Source of the DNA: Psychrobacter sp. APC 3281
GTDB lineage: Bacteria > Pseudomonadota > Gammaproteobacteria > Pseudomonadales > Moraxellaceae
Assembly (NCBI RefSeq): GCF_030407815.1
Contig: NZ_JASDCS010000005.1
Coordinates: 186,001 to 250,000 of the forward strand
Direction of reading: 5' to 3'
Length of the DNA stretch: 64,000 nt
Each line of letters begins with the position of its first letter. Position 1 is the stretch's first letter. Positions 36,910-46,787 of the stretch are shown here, in pieces. Under the pieces are notes generated by a model that was not told where the DNA came from, ran no database searches, and saw only the letters and a list, made by a program, of their open reading frames with translations. The position numbers and the translations under genes were made by a program.

Positions 36910-38607
36910 TTATCTTTGTGGATGGTCTGCATTGTGTTTTTCACGCAATTTTTGACGCAGTACTTTACCGACATTACTTTTTGGTAGGTCACTCACAAAC
37001 TCGATGTGGCGTGGACACTTATAACCCGTTAGATTATCTAATGCAAAATCTGTAATGACTTCTTTGGTAACGTTATTGTCTTCAGGCACTACGTATATTT
37101 TGACTGCTTCACCTTGATGACTATCAGGAATACCAATTACCGCGCAGTCAAGAATACCGTCACAGTCAAGCATTACGGACTCAATTTCGTTCGGAAATAC
37201 ATTGAAGCCTGAAACCAAGATCATGTCTTTCTTACGATCTAGCAGTTTAATATAACCTTTGTCATCCATACTGACGATATCACCAGTACGGAAATAACCA
37301 TCACTAGTAAAATCAGCACTACTGTCTCTATTGAGATATCCAGAGGTTACGTTAGGGCCTTTAATACATAGCTCGCCCCCTTCGTTTAAACCTACATGCT
37401 TGCCATCTTCATCAATAATGATGACATCTACGCCAGGTGCTGGTACACCGATAGTACCGTTAAACTCACGATTGGTAATAACGTTGGCGGTACCAACTGC
37501 AACGCCTTCTGTCATACCCCAACCTTCGATCATCGCGCAGCCCGTCACTTCTAACCAGCGATTCGCAGTTTGCTCAGTAGCCGCCATACCACCAGCTTGT
37601 GAGATACGTAAAGAGCTAAAGTCCAAATCTTTAAAGTTTGGATTATCGAGCAGTCCTTTAAAGAGGGTATTAACCGCAGGGAAAATATGGAACGGTTGTT
37701 TTGATAAAGTTTTAACAAATCCAGGAATATCACGCGGATTAGGTACTAGTATAAAGGTATAGCCTGAGCGCATACCAAGTAGACTAAGCATGAATGCAAA
37801 AATATGATACAGCGGCAGCGCCATCACCATATTGATATATACTTCGTTAATTTCTGATGTGATAGGGCGAGTCCATGCTTCTGATTGCATCGCTGCTGCT
37901 ACAATATTACGCTGCGATAAAATAGCGCCTTTTGAGAGTCCTGTAGTGCCACCTGTATATTGCAAAAATGCTTTTTGGTCCAGAGACATGGTTGGTTGTT
38001 GAAAAGGTAGGTTTTTACCTTTTTTCAATACTTCAGGGAATTTAGTAACGTGGTACTTAGGGTCATTAAGATTGTACTTGGGTACTAAGCGTTTGACCTG
38101 ACGAATAATTGTATTGACCAAAATACCTTTCAAACCCATCATATCGCCCATCTTCGATAGGATGACACGTTTGATAGCCGTTTCTTCAATGACTTGCTCA
38201 AGCGCTTGGGCAAAGTTATCGACTACAAAAATTGCTTGAGCACCAGAATCATTAAGCTGATGGCGTAATTCTCGGCCAGTATATAGTGGGTTGACAGGGG
38301 TACAAACGTAGCCTGCACGCAGTATTCCAATCATGGTTGGTAGATACTGTGGCACGTTTGGCATCATCAAAGCGACGACACTGCCTTTTGGCAAGCCTTG
38401 GTTCTGTAGCCAAGCAGCGACTGCCATTGAAGCGTTATCGATATCACCATAGGTATGAGTCACTCCCATACAAATGCTCATCGGATGTCCACGGAAGCGA
38501 TCGAAGCATTCTTCGTATAGCTCCATGATGCTGCTATATCTATCGGGGTTAATGGTTTTTGGCACACCGGCTGGATATTGAGAAAGCCAAGGTTTGTTCG
38601 ATATCAT
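36910..38607 (-). CDS. fadD: Long-chain-fatty-acid-CoA ligase (FadD), copy 2
   Basis: A second FadD paralogue of 565 residues, with the same motif set as copy 1 (QYTGGTTGLSKGAILS, GWGMTEGVA, GKVLRQKLREK). The start is set to the ATG at 38607 (MISNKPWLSQYPAG), because an AAGGA ribosome site lies 9 bases upstream. The frame itself continues to 38685. The two copies differ mainly in conservative changes and at the C-terminus. Copy 2 has its own terminator and a long upstream region, so the two can be regulated separately. Confidence 0.94.
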   Translation of the reverse strand: MISNKPWLSQYPAGVPKTINPDRYSSIMELYEECFDRFRGHPMSICMGVTHTYGDIDNASMAVAAWLQNQGLPKGSVVALMMPNVPQYLPTMIGILRAGYVCTPVNPLYTGRELRHQLNDSGAQAIFVVDNFAQALEQVIEETAIKRVILSKMGDMMGLKGILVNTIIRQVKRLVPKYNLNDPKYHVTKFPEVLKKGKNLPFQQPTMSLDQKAFLQYTGGTTGLSKGAILSQRNIVAAAMQSEAWTRPITSEINEVYINMVMALPLYHIFAFMLSLLGMRSGYTFILVPNPRDIPGFVKTLSKQPFHIFPAVNTLFKGLLDNPNFKDLDFSSLRISQAGGMAATEQTANRWLEVTGCAMIEGWGMTEGVAVGTANVITNREFNGTIGVPAPGVDVIIIDEDGKHVGLNEGGELCIKGPNVTSGYLNRDSSADFTSDGYFRTGDIVSMDDKGYIKLLDRKKDMILVSGFNVFPNEIESVMLDCDGILDCAVIGIPDSHQGEAVKIYVVPEDNNVTKEVITDFALDNLTGYKCPRHIEFVSDLPKSNVGKVLRQKLREKHNADHPQR

Positions 38608-39064
38608 AGTTAGCATCCTTGCGATTTGATATAGGCTAAAGTATTTTGAAAAGGTAGTTGTCAATCTATCAATGGTACAAACCACTACTGATTTAAGTGG
38701 TATCTACCGTATTCAATAGCATCCCTGTCTATTGATTAATAGCTAGTTTTTTTGCTGCTGTCACAGCATTTTATTCAATAAATATTTAAACAAAGCGTTA
38801 AATAGAACAAATAAAAAGTTTAGTAATAAAAGTGATGTTCGTCCTAAAACTATTTATCTACTGCTTAAAAATAAAGTATCAAAAAAACGATACATTTGAG
38901 CAATACATTAGCATGAATTTAGTCTAAAACAATAACAGTAAGCGATACTGATCAGTACATATATTAACTTATAAGAATATATTACCTTTGTTAGCTGATA
39001 AAAGAAGGATTAGATAATTAATATTGATGAGCTGACAAAAAACAAAGGAATGTAAATGCTAAGA
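38608..39064. other. 457-base intergenic region upstream of fadD copy 2
   Basis: AT-rich spacer between fadD copy 2 and fetB, both leftward. It holds a perfect 12-bp palindrome TACTGATCAGTA (38946-38957) and a small hairpin GTATC/GATAC near 38877-38895. Either could be an operator or simply part of the fetB 3' region. No ORF was recognised. Confidence 0.5.
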
Positions 39065-39859
39065 CTATTGCGGTAAAATGAATTGATCTTTTTTATTAAA
39101 GAAACGTCGATAGATGAGTAATGCACTGATAGTACAGCCAAGCGTGCTGCTGACACATATCAGAAACATAGTGACTATTTGATAGCGTACGGCTTGAGTG
39201 GGATCGGCGCCCGCTAGGATTTGACCAGTCATCATGCCTGGTAAACTAACAATACCAACGACTAGCATAGAGTTTAAAGTTGGGGTCAAGCCATTAGTGA
39301 TAGCTGCCTTTATCTGCTCATGGACGGCTTCGAATGGCCTAGCAGATAGACTGAGCATCATTTCTATGCGCCCTGATTGCTCATGAAAGGATTCAATCAA
39401 TTGATTGCTTGTCAACGAAATGGCAGTCAGGGAGTTTCCTAATATCAGACCCAATATAGGAATAATGAATTGCGGTGTATACCAAGGCTGCACATTCAAA
39501 ATCGCGATAATCGCAATCGTCGTTACTAGTATTGCTGAGATACCGACTGCCAATAACGTATCTGTTAATAGCCCTTTATAGCTGCGTTTAACGCGATTTT
39601 TGGCGGCACTTCCTGCAATTAGAGTCATGACCGTTAAGATAATTAGTACTTCATACCATTGTTCACGTGCAAAAATCCACGCCAGTATCAGCCCAATAAA
39701 GCTAAGTTGTATGATCGTACGAAAGGCCGCTATTAGAAGGGTCTTGCTTAGTTTTAAACGTAAGCGCCAAGAGATGAGTAATACAATGATAATTAGGCTG
39801 CTAGCAAGAGCGATATCACTATAAGTGAGAAAAATTTGCATATCATTCGTACCACTCAT
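39065..39859 (-). CDS. fetB: FetB-type ABC exporter permease
   Basis: Inner-membrane subunit of a FetAB (UPF0014) transporter, linked in E. coli to iron efflux and oxidative-stress resistance. The 264-residue protein has about seven hydrophobic segments and the family stretches RTIIQLSFIGLILAWIF (near 46-62) and NSLTAISLTSNQL. GMMTGQILAGADPTQAVRYQ near residue 205 is also present. It lies 129 bases after fetA on the same strand. The transported substrate is inferred from the family. Confidence 0.87.
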   Translation of the reverse strand: MSGTNDMQIFLTYSDIALASSLIIIVLLISWRLRLKLSKTLLIAAFRTIIQLSFIGLILAWIFAREQWYEVLIILTVMTLIAGSAAKNRVKRSYKGLLTDTLLAVGISAILVTTIAIIAILNVQPWYTPQFIIPILGLILGNSLTAISLTSNQLIESFHEQSGRIEMMLSLSARPFEAVHEQIKAAITNGLTPTLNSMLVVGIVSLPGMMTGQILAGADPTQAVRYQIVTMFLICVSSTLGCTISALLIYRRFFNKKDQFILPQ

Positions 39860-39988
39860 ATGAGCTTATTTAGGAAGTAATTATGGTAATAATAGAAGGT
39901 GAGGGTTGAGGTCATTAACGTGCTAAATTGTCTGAGCAACTATACGACGACTTACTTATTTAATTAGATATTCTTGTATAAAAGTTCT

Positions 39989-40825
39989 TCAAGAGTCTGC
40001 AATGAGCACACCTGCTTGCATATGCCAATGTCTATTTGCCAAAGGCATGATATCTTTTGTGTCGTGAGTCACCCATAGGAGTGTGCGCTGTGCATCTGCA
40101 TGCAACCAGTTTATGAGTAAGTTGACTAGCTGTGCTGAAGTGTCAATGTCCAAAGCAGCAGTTGGCTCGTCTAGTAATAGAACTTTTGGACTAAGCTGCA
40201 ATAGACGCAATGTATTGACCAGTTGGCGCTCGCCACCAGATAAATGCTTGGCGTCTTGTTGCAAAAAATCTGCACTTCTATCTAAGTGTTCAAGTTGAAC
40301 AATATGCCAGTCTATGTTAAAAGTCTGCGATTGATGAGCATACAGTTGATAAGGCATTTGTAAGTTTTCAAGGACACTACCGTCTAACAGCTGTGGATGC
40401 TGAGCAAGTAGGGCAACTTGTTGGCGCCACAGTACAGGTGCAGTCTCATGAATATCGTGATAAACATTACTCGACGTGTCATCATCCAAACGAACAGTAC
40501 CGCTGCTCATTGGCAGTAATCCTGCCAATATTCGCAATAGTACGGATTTACCGCTGCCAGACGCTCCTGTCAAAACAGTGACTTGCCCTGACAATAGCGT
40601 ACCGCTCGCACCGCTTATTAGCGTTCGATCATGAATTGATGGCTCTTTATCCAGTGAAGTGTTTGCGGTTAGCTTGCTTGTCCAGTTTTGATAAATGCTA
40701 GACGGCATAGAAGGTTTTTTCAGTGCTTCTTTGCTATTTTTAATGCTTTGAGCATTTATCGTCCGTTGGCTATGTACCCATAGGTTATCAAATTCAAGCA
40801 ACACTCTACCCGTATCTATGCTCAT
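39989..40825 (-). CDS. fetA: FetA-type ABC transporter ATPase
   Basis: ATP-binding subunit partnering FetB. In this 278-residue protein, Walker A is GASGSGKS at residues 87-94. The Q-loop is in LAQHPQLLDG, the ABC signature is LSGGERQ, and Walker B is VLLLDEPTAALD followed by WVTHDTKD. The N-terminal strand is split by an insertion of about 45 polar residues (roughly 20-65) that FetA-type ATPases normally lack. It starts six bases after the thioesterase stop, so the three genes are one operon. Confidence 0.88.
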   Translation of the reverse strand: MSIDTGRVLLEFDNLWVHSQRTINAQSIKNSKEALKKPSMPSSIYQNWTSKLTANTSLDKEPSIHDRTLISGASGTLLSGQVTVLTGASGSGKSVLLRILAGLLPMSSGTVRLDDDTSSNVYHDIHETAPVLWRQQVALLAQHPQLLDGSVLENLQMPYQLYAHQSQTFNIDWHIVQLEHLDRSADFLQQDAKHLSGGERQLVNTLRLLQLSPKVLLLDEPTAALDIDTSAQLVNLLINWLHADAQRTLLWVTHDTKDIMPLANRHWHMQAGVLIADS

Positions 40826-40831
40826 AGCGCT

Positions 40832-41419
40832 CTACTGCTGACCATGCACTTGCTCAGAGATAGCCTGTTCGATCGTAACGCGCAGTTTTTTTGGTACACG
40901 AATAGGACGCATTGGTGGGGTTGTCGCTGAAGTATCTGGTTTATCGCTGCCTATTTCGTCATTACTCATTGGCTCTGGTTTGACGAGGTTTTGTACGCAG
41001 GCAATGACGATTTTGGTGCTGCTTAGTAGCTGGCTATCATCTGTTTCGGTAGTGCCATGATTTGGTAGATTGCGATATATACTTTGATAAAATATGATGC
41101 TGGCAGGTTTTAGCTCCACTTTATCAATACGTACGCTAATTACCTCATCTAATAGAATGGCTCTTTTGTATTGCAAGTCCGCCTGACTCACGACAAAATG
41201 CTGTACTTCACCACTGTCAGTCTGCAAAAAATATCCATTTAAGCCTAGCTCAGTAAACCAGTCGCGTCGGCAGTTTTCAAAAAACACCAAATGATTGGCG
41301 TGATAGACTATACCGCCAGCATCAGTATGGTTAATATAGACGTTATAATCTTTAGCAAATAGTGGTTTGGTATCATCATTCATGGCTGATGTCGTATTTT
41401 TTTGCTTAATTGTTGTCAT
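40832..41419 (-). CDS. YbgC/FadM-type hotdog acyl-CoA thioesterase
   Basis: 4-hydroxybenzoyl-CoA-thioesterase-fold enzyme. The 195-residue protein has the catalytic-aspartate block INHTDAGGIVYHANHL near residue 30. The helix FFENCRRDWFTELG and strand VSQADLQYKRAILLDEV follow. The C-terminal 60 residues are a polar extension (GSDKPDTSATTPPM, then a basic tail). It is the first gene ahead of fetA and fetB. The likely role is hydrolysis of short or medium acyl-CoA; linkage to the metal exporter has no obvious explanation. Confidence 0.85.
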   Translation of the reverse strand: MTTIKQKNTTSAMNDDTKPLFAKDYNVYINHTDAGGIVYHANHLVFFENCRRDWFTELGLNGYFLQTDSGEVQHFVVSQADLQYKRAILLDEVISVRIDKVELKPASIIFYQSIYRNLPNHGTTETDDSQLLSSTKIVIACVQNLVKPEPMSNDEIGSDKPDTSATTPPMRPIRVPKKLRVTIEQAISEQVHGQQ

Positions 41420-41624
41420 AGCGATGCTCGATATTTTTAATAAGTATTGTTGAATAAAAGTGTTTCAGATAGACCAATATTAGATAGTGCTTATAATAGA
41501 GTTACTCTAGCTCAAGATATCAGGCCATGCAACCGCTAGAACCGCTTACATTTGTTATCATAGCCGTTTATATTTCCCCCATTTATAGAGCGCTATATTC
41601 CAACCAATCAGTATAGGACAGTTT

Positions 41625-42449
41625 ATGACCCGTTTTGTCAGTTTTAACATCAATGGTATCCGTGCACGTCAGCATCAGCTCGAGGCGGTGCGCGAGGTAA
41701 TCGATCCTGATGTCATGGGCCTACAAGAAACCAAGGTTCATGATGATCAATTTCCGCTTAGCGATATTGAAGGTCTGGGCTACCACGTAGAGTACTTTGG
41801 ACAAAAAGGGCATTACGGCGTCGCACTATTATCCAAAGCTGCACCTATATTCGTACAAAAAGGCTTCCCTGGCGAAGATGAAGAAGCCCAAAAGCGCTTT
41901 ATCCATGCACGTTATGAGTTTGAAGGTCGTGAAGTGGATGTGCTCAATGGTTACTTTCCGCAAGGAGAAAGCCAGGATCACCCGACCAAATTTCCTATGA
42001 AGCGTACTTATTATGCCAATTTGATGGCTTATATTGATACGCTAAAAGCGGAAGGTCGTTCGATTATCGTCATGGGTGATATGAATATTGCACCAGAAGA
42101 TATCGATATTGGTATTGGTGAAGTTAATGCCAAGCGTTGGTTGAAAAACAGAAAAACCTCATTTCTGCCGGAAGAGCGCGAATGGTACTCAGCATTGATG
42201 TCACGTGAGTTAACAGATACTTACCGTCTGCATTATCCAGAGAGCACTGAGTTATACAGCTGGTTTGATTATCGCAGTCGCGGCTTCAATGATGAACCTA
42301 AGCGCGGGTTACGTATTGATCATATTCTATGTACCTCAGACTTAATCGGTAAATGTATCGATGCTGGTATCAGTTATGAGCTACGTGCTATGGAAAAACC
42401 ATCTGACCATGCACCAATTTGGTCAGCATTTGACCTAAAGAAACCGTAA
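41625..42449 (+). CDS. xthA: Exodeoxyribonuclease III (AP endonuclease)
   Basis: Cleaves at abasic sites and degrades 3' ends in base-excision repair. The 274-residue EEP-fold protein carries the family motifs in order: [14 protein letters not shown] (catalytic Glu), [18 protein letters not shown] and the ending PSDHAPIW. The start ATG is close to the typical start ([12 protein letters not shown]). It is a single-gene unit divergent from the thioesterase-fetAB operon. Confidence 0.95.
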   Translation: MTRFVSFNINGIRARQHQLEAVREVIDPDVMGLQETKVHDDQFPLSDIEGLGYHVEYFGQKGHYGVALLSKAAPIFVQKGFPGEDEEAQKRFIHARYEFEGREVDVLNGYFPQGESQDHPTKFPMKRTYYANLMAYIDTLKAEGRSIIVMGDMNIAPEDIDIGIGEVNAKRWLKNRKTSFLPEEREWYSALMSRELTDTYRLHYPESTELYSWFDYRSRGFNDEPKRGLRIDHILCTSDLIGKCIDAGISYELRAMEKPSDHAPIWSAFDLKKP

Positions 42450-42624
42450 TATTTATATGTAGTCAATCTCATGTCAATTAGCGACGGCGCTCAGCTTGTT
42501 CAGTCTGCTTATTGTAGTGTTGTAGCTAGTTCTTCTTGTATCTGAACTGTCTTGAAATGACGATAGTATTTATCACTTTGTACTCCGTAAATAACGATAA
42601 AAATTGAAAAATAAGGATTTTATT

Positions 42625-43848
42625 ATGGCTGTTGGAAATGTATCAGTACCTGATGTTATCTATCCTATCGACGGTATCAAACTCAGTGCCACAGCGGCAG
42701 GCGTTCGCTACAAAGACCGCGATGATCTAGTAGTTATCGAAATACCTGACAAAGCTACTACTGCGGTTGTAACCACTAAAAATACCTTTTGCGCCGCGCC
42801 AGTGCGAGTATTGCGTGAGCACTTTGCTACAGTCAGTCCGCGCTATTTAGTCACCAATACGGGTAACGCAAATGCAGGTACGGGCGCTGATGGCAAGCGC
42901 CGCGCTATTGATATCTGTACAGCGTTGGCTGAAAAGGCCGGTGTAGATACCAACACAATATTGCCATTCTCTACCGGCGTGATTGGTGAACCGTTAAATA
43001 GTGATGCGGTCATCGCAGGTCTGGATAATGCATTGGCTAATCTAGCGCCTGATAGCTGGTTAGCTGCTGCTAATGGCATTCGTACGACGGATACCATTCC
43101 TAAATTGGCCAGCCAAAAAGTTGATGTAGCAGGTACTAGCTATCATATTACTGGTATGTCTAAAGGTTCAGGAATGATACGCCCAAATATGGCGACTATG
43201 CTGGGCTATGTGGCGACAGATGCCAACATCGCAGCTGACTTATTACAAGAAATGCTAAGCGCTATCAATGAGCAGTCTTTCAACCGCATTACTGTCGATG
43301 GCGATACCTCAACCAATGATTGTTGTGTGTTAATCGCAACAGGTGCTGCTAGCTCAGAGGTGATTGATAGTCCAGAGCACCCATATTATAAGCCTGTATT
43401 CGATGCATTAGCTGATGTGTTTGTCCGTCTGGCACAATTGATTGTACGTGATGGAGAAGGCGCTACCAAATTCATGACGGTCAAAGTGACTGGCGGTCAA
43501 ACCACGCAAGAATGCTGCGATGTGGCTTATGCAGTCGCACATTCACCTTTAGTAAAAACGGCATTTTTTGCTAGTGATGCTAACTGGGGTCGCATATTAG
43601 CAGCAGTGGGCTATGCTGGTATCGAAGATCTAGACACAGAGCAAGTCGATGTGTATCTAGACGAGGTAATGATTTGCCAAAATGGCGGTGTTGCACCTGA
43701 CTATACAGAAGAGGCGGGCAAAACAGTCATGAGCCGATCTGAGATTACCATTCATATCGACCTTGCACGTGGCGATGCCAGCGATACCGTATATACTTGC
43801 GATTTGTCATACGATTACGTCAAAATAAACGCTGATTATCGTAGCTAG
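42625..43848 (+). CDS. argJ: Bifunctional ornithine acetyltransferase/N-acetylglutamate synthase
   Basis: ArgJ recycles the acetyl group between N-acetylornithine and glutamate and can also use acetyl-CoA, closing the cyclic arginine pathway. The 407-residue length is typical. The autoprocessing site, which splits alpha and beta chains at the nucleophilic threonine, is in MIRPNMATMLGYVATD. NTGNANAGTGADGKRRA near residue 80 and DANWGRILAAVGYAG are also visible. The ATG at 42625 has an AAGGA ribosome site; a TTG at 42604 would only add seven residues. Confidence 0.96.
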   Translation: MAVGNVSVPDVIYPIDGIKLSATAAGVRYKDRDDLVVIEIPDKATTAVVTTKNTFCAAPVRVLREHFATVSPRYLVTNTGNANAGTGADGKRRAIDICTALAEKAGVDTNTILPFSTGVIGEPLNSDAVIAGLDNALANLAPDSWLAAANGIRTTDTIPKLASQKVDVAGTSYHITGMSKGSGMIRPNMATMLGYVATDANIAADLLQEMLSAINEQSFNRITVDGDTSTNDCCVLIATGAASSEVIDSPEHPYYKPVFDALADVFVRLAQLIVRDGEGATKFMTVKVTGGQTTQECCDVAYAVAHSPLVKTAFFASDANWGRILAAVGYAGIEDLDTEQVDVYLDEVMICQNGGVAPDYTEEAGKTVMSRSEITIHIDLARGDASDTVYTCDLSYDYVKINADYRS

Positions 43849-44208
43849 TACTTCTCCATAAAACAGAATTTGTGTAGTTGAATCAAAGCCAGAACAATAT
43901 TTGTTCTGGCTTTTTAATGTCAAACTTCTGCTCAGTAGCAAATAACTCTGCTATTCAATACGCTTCATTAACATCAGTTGCAAAAGCTGACGTTAATTTA
44001 CAAAGTAGTCATAGAGGGTAAGGCGACTAGCGACCTATACTAGTTTCAGTAAAAAGCCAACAGCCTTGTTAGCTTGTATCAAAGCAAGATAAGGTGTTCA
44101 AAATAATAAACTTATTTAAGTAACGATAAGTCAGTAGCTAAACCAATAAATAAGCCAGTAACTAAACTATTAATAAAGAATTAATAACAATTATCTGAGG
44201 ATTGAATA
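43849..44208. other. 360-base intergenic region (argJ / DUF4377 lipoprotein)
   Basis: Holds the argJ terminator (43885-43915) and the promoter region of the lipoprotein gene. Just upstream of that gene are two loose repeats of AG(C/T)CAGTA(A/G)CTAAAC near 44130-44168. No ORF. Confidence 0.5.
43885..43915 (+). terminator. Intrinsic terminator after argJ
   Basis: AAAGCCAGAACAA pairs with TTGTTCTGGCTTT around a 3-base loop, followed by Ts. Confidence 0.92.
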
Positions 44209-44607
44209 ATGAAGAAATTAGCACTTGCAGCATTGATGACAACTTTTGCCCTTTCTGGTTGCTCTACGATGAATATGGATGATGAGCGCACGATGGTCGT
44301 TGAAGGACAACCTATGAATGTAAAAGTAGTTAATATCCCAAGCTTTGAAGTGGAAATTGCACCGCGTAAAGCAGTATGTGACTTGACTGCTACTGATGGC
44401 AGCATGGTTGAATCACAGTGCTTGCAGTATCGCCAAACCTATCAGAAAAACTACACCACGCTAAACGGTAATATTCAAGGCTTTACCTATGAGCCGAACT
44501 ATCGTTATGTCCTAGATGTACGCCAAGAAGCAGTAACCGCAGAAGGCTCAAATGTAGTGCAGCCAGTTTGGATTCTAAATGAAGTGGTATCAAAAACTGC
44601 TGAATAA
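44209..44607 (+). CDS. DUF4377 lipoprotein
   Basis: A 132-residue secreted lipoprotein with signal peptide MKKLALAALMTTFALSGC; the mature protein starts at C18. The mature part contains a cysteine pair (VCDLTA and QCLQYRQ) and the DUF4377-type stretch NIQGFTYEPNYRYVLDVRQE near residue 84. The family is small, often single-domain, and occurs next to META-domain proteins in stress and protease-inhibitor contexts. No META domain is present here. A GAGGA ribosome site lies before the ATG, and a strong terminator follows. Confidence 0.83.
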   Translation: MKKLALAALMTTFALSGCSTMNMDDERTMVVEGQPMNVKVVNIPSFEVEIAPRKAVCDLTATDGSMVESQCLQYRQTYQKNYTTLNGNIQGFTYEPNYRYVLDVRQEAVTAEGSNVVQPVWILNEVVSKTAE

Positions 44608-44649
44608 TATTGATAGCAATATATAGACAATAAAGCAGTTATACATGAC

Positions 44650-44681
44650 AAAAAGGCCTCTAATTCGTTAGAGGCCTTTTT
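44650..44681. terminator. Bidirectional terminator between the DUF4377 gene and sdaA
   Basis: AAAAAGGCCTCTAA pairs with TTAGAGGCCTTTTT in a perfect stem with a 4-base loop, between convergent genes. Confidence 0.93.
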
Positions 44682-44722
44682 GTTGTTTCTATTGTCAGTA
44701 AATTAGTTTTTGAGAAGTCAGA

Positions 44723-46156
44723 CTAGCATTGACTGTAGTTTACACTGACACCTCGCGTTGCCGTAGGGATTCTATTGTCAGCATAAATCGCCAGACCGCC
44801 TCGTGCTGTTTCTTTATACTTATCAGACATATCAGCTCCTGTTTGCTTCATCGTCTCTATCGCTTTATCCAAAGAGACGAAGTGTTGACCATTACCTCTA
44901 CAGGCTAGACGTGCTGCATTGATTGCTTTAACTGCACCCATCGCATTACGCTCGATACAAGGCACTTGTACCAAGCCGCCAATAGGATCACAAGTAAGGC
45001 CTAGATTATGCTCAATACCAATCTCAGCTGCATTTAAGCATTTGGCTGGCGTGCCATTCATGATTTCTGCCAGTGCAGAGCCTGCCATTGCACACGCAGA
45101 ACCAACCTCACCTTGGCAACCGACTTCAGCACCAGAGATTGAAGCATTTTGCTTGATAAGGCTACCGATAGCAGTGGCGTTTAGCAAAAATTTACGAACG
45201 CCATCTTGGCTGTAGTTGGGCAAAAAGTCACGATAGTAGTGCAGTACGGCAGGAATGATACCTGCTGCGCCATTGGTTGGCGCTGTGACTACTTTGCCGC
45301 CATTGGCGTTTTCTTCATTGACGGCGAGCGCGTACAAATCGACCCAGTCCATAGCGGCTAACTTATCAGTCTTGGTGATCGGTTGGTCTTTTTCAGCACA
45401 CAGCTGCGTATGCAAATCTTGGGCACGGCGTTTTACATCTAATCCACCCGGAAGGATACCGCCATTTTCACAGCCTTGTTTGACGCAGTCTTGCATCACT
45501 TCCCAAATACTATCTAAGTAAGCAAATATTTCTTCTTTGGCATGGAAGTGACATTCGTTTGCTAGTACCAATTCGCTGATGCTCAAGTCATGCTCACGAC
45601 ATTGCTCTAGTAGCTCTGCCGCGTTATTGAACGGGTAGGGAACTCTATCGATGGTCGGGCTGGCATGATCTTCGTCTGGGTTAGTTGCATCTTCTTCATT
45701 GATGACAAAACCGCCACCGACTGAATAGTACGTCTGCTGATAGCGAACGCCTTCATTTGAAATAGCGCGTAGCGTCAATGCATTGGGGTGATAAGGTAGC
45801 ACAGTATCATCATACCAGTAGATATCTTGCTCTGTATCAAAAGCAATCGTATGCGTGCCTGATACATTGAGAATTTTGTCAGAGAAGATAGGAGATAGGT
45901 AGCTACTGGTCATGCGTGTGTCTATCGTGCTAGGCGTGTGCCCAAGTAGGCCTAGTAAAATAGCGGTATCTGTTGCATGCCCTTTTCCGGTCGCCGCCAA
46001 AGAGCCATACAGTTCAATCTCAATGGTCTTAACTGCAGTCAGTTCCATTTGCTCAGTTAGCGAGGTCAAAAATAAGTTTGCAGCGACCATCGGTCCGACT
46101 GTATGCGAACTGGATGGGCCGATGCCGATTTTAAATAAATCAAAAACACTGATCAT
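44723..46156 (-). CDS. sdaA: L-serine ammonia-lyase, iron-sulfur (type 2-like)
   Basis: Deaminates L-serine to pyruvate with a [4Fe-4S] cluster. The 477-residue single-chain enzyme starts MISVFDLFKIGIGPSSSHTVGPM, the typical N-terminal alpha/beta motif. The cluster cysteines are C in SACAMAGSA and in GLTCDPIGGLVQVPCIERN. It ends with VNYSQC, a C-terminal cysteine. In the Legionella enzyme a comparable terminal cysteine plugs the active site (tail-in-mouth) until serine binds, so the same control is likely here. Confidence 0.94.
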   Translation of the reverse strand: MISVFDLFKIGIGPSSSHTVGPMVAANLFLTSLTEQMELTAVKTIEIELYGSLAATGKGHATDTAILLGLLGHTPSTIDTRMTSSYLSPIFSDKILNVSGTHTIAFDTEQDIYWYDDTVLPYHPNALTLRAISNEGVRYQQTYYSVGGGFVINEEDATNPDEDHASPTIDRVPYPFNNAAELLEQCREHDLSISELVLANECHFHAKEEIFAYLDSIWEVMQDCVKQGCENGGILPGGLDVKRRAQDLHTQLCAEKDQPITKTDKLAAMDWVDLYALAVNEENANGGKVVTAPTNGAAGIIPAVLHYYRDFLPNYSQDGVRKFLLNATAIGSLIKQNASISGAEVGCQGEVGSACAMAGSALAEIMNGTPAKCLNAAEIGIEHNLGLTCDPIGGLVQVPCIERNAMGAVKAINAARLACRGNGQHFVSLDKAIETMKQTGADMSDKYKETARGGLAIYADNRIPTATRGVSVNYSQC

Positions 46157-46669
46157 AATAAGTCACCAAAAATTTTAAGCGCTTTAGCCTATTTTATCTA
46201 TGGCATTGGGCGCTTTTATGAAAAATATAATAGACAGCCATCGCTCCTAGTCACCATTGATAGGTGGGCGCGAGACACTATTTATGAAGGTTATAAGGTA
46301 AATGAGCACTGAGGGCAGTTGAATAATAACTTTTATTTATTTTGAAACTCCGTTATCATGCTCGCAGTCAACAACTATGTAACATCCTGTAAGTTGGTTA
46401 TCATCGTAAAATAAGACGGATTAAAAAAGACTGAATTTTTCAGTCAGACATATCCGTATTCATACATCTAGCAAGATATGGTTATCATACCAAATAATAC
46501 TTTTGGTTTGTCATATTACAACATAAATGAATGAATTGGGATGACATATTATAGATAGAAGGACTTAACGTTCTGCTATTTATACAAGCCCTTAGAAATA
46601 TGTCCATTTATTAATATTCTTATTTTATCAGTTATTCAAGGGCGTATTGAACATTCACAAATAGGCACT

Positions 46670-46768
46670 GCTGATTGCTAAAACTGTTCTAGGCAAGGCG
46701 TAAAACGACGGTAATGTTCGTGCCTTAACTAGATTTATAACGCGGTATAGGACAGTTTTAGCATCAGC
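46670..46768. repeat. 99-bp imperfect inverted-repeat unit
   Basis: Ends are GCTGATTGCTAAAACTGTTC and GGACAGTTTTAGCATCAGC, inverted copies with one bulge and one mismatch. Nested inside is a second inverted pair (CTAGGCAAGGC / GCCTTAACTAG), so it can fold as one long hairpin. There is no coding potential. It could be a MITE remnant or a structured leader element. Confidence 0.75.
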
Positions 46769-46787
46769 TCCAATATTAACAGAAGGA

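Noticed and set aside
37331..37762. 143-codon open frame opposite fadD copy 2 (and a similar 124-codon frame at 35048-35422 opposite copy 1)
   Set aside because: Both are antisense shadows of conserved fadD sequence, lack ribosome sites and recur only because the two fadD genes are alike.
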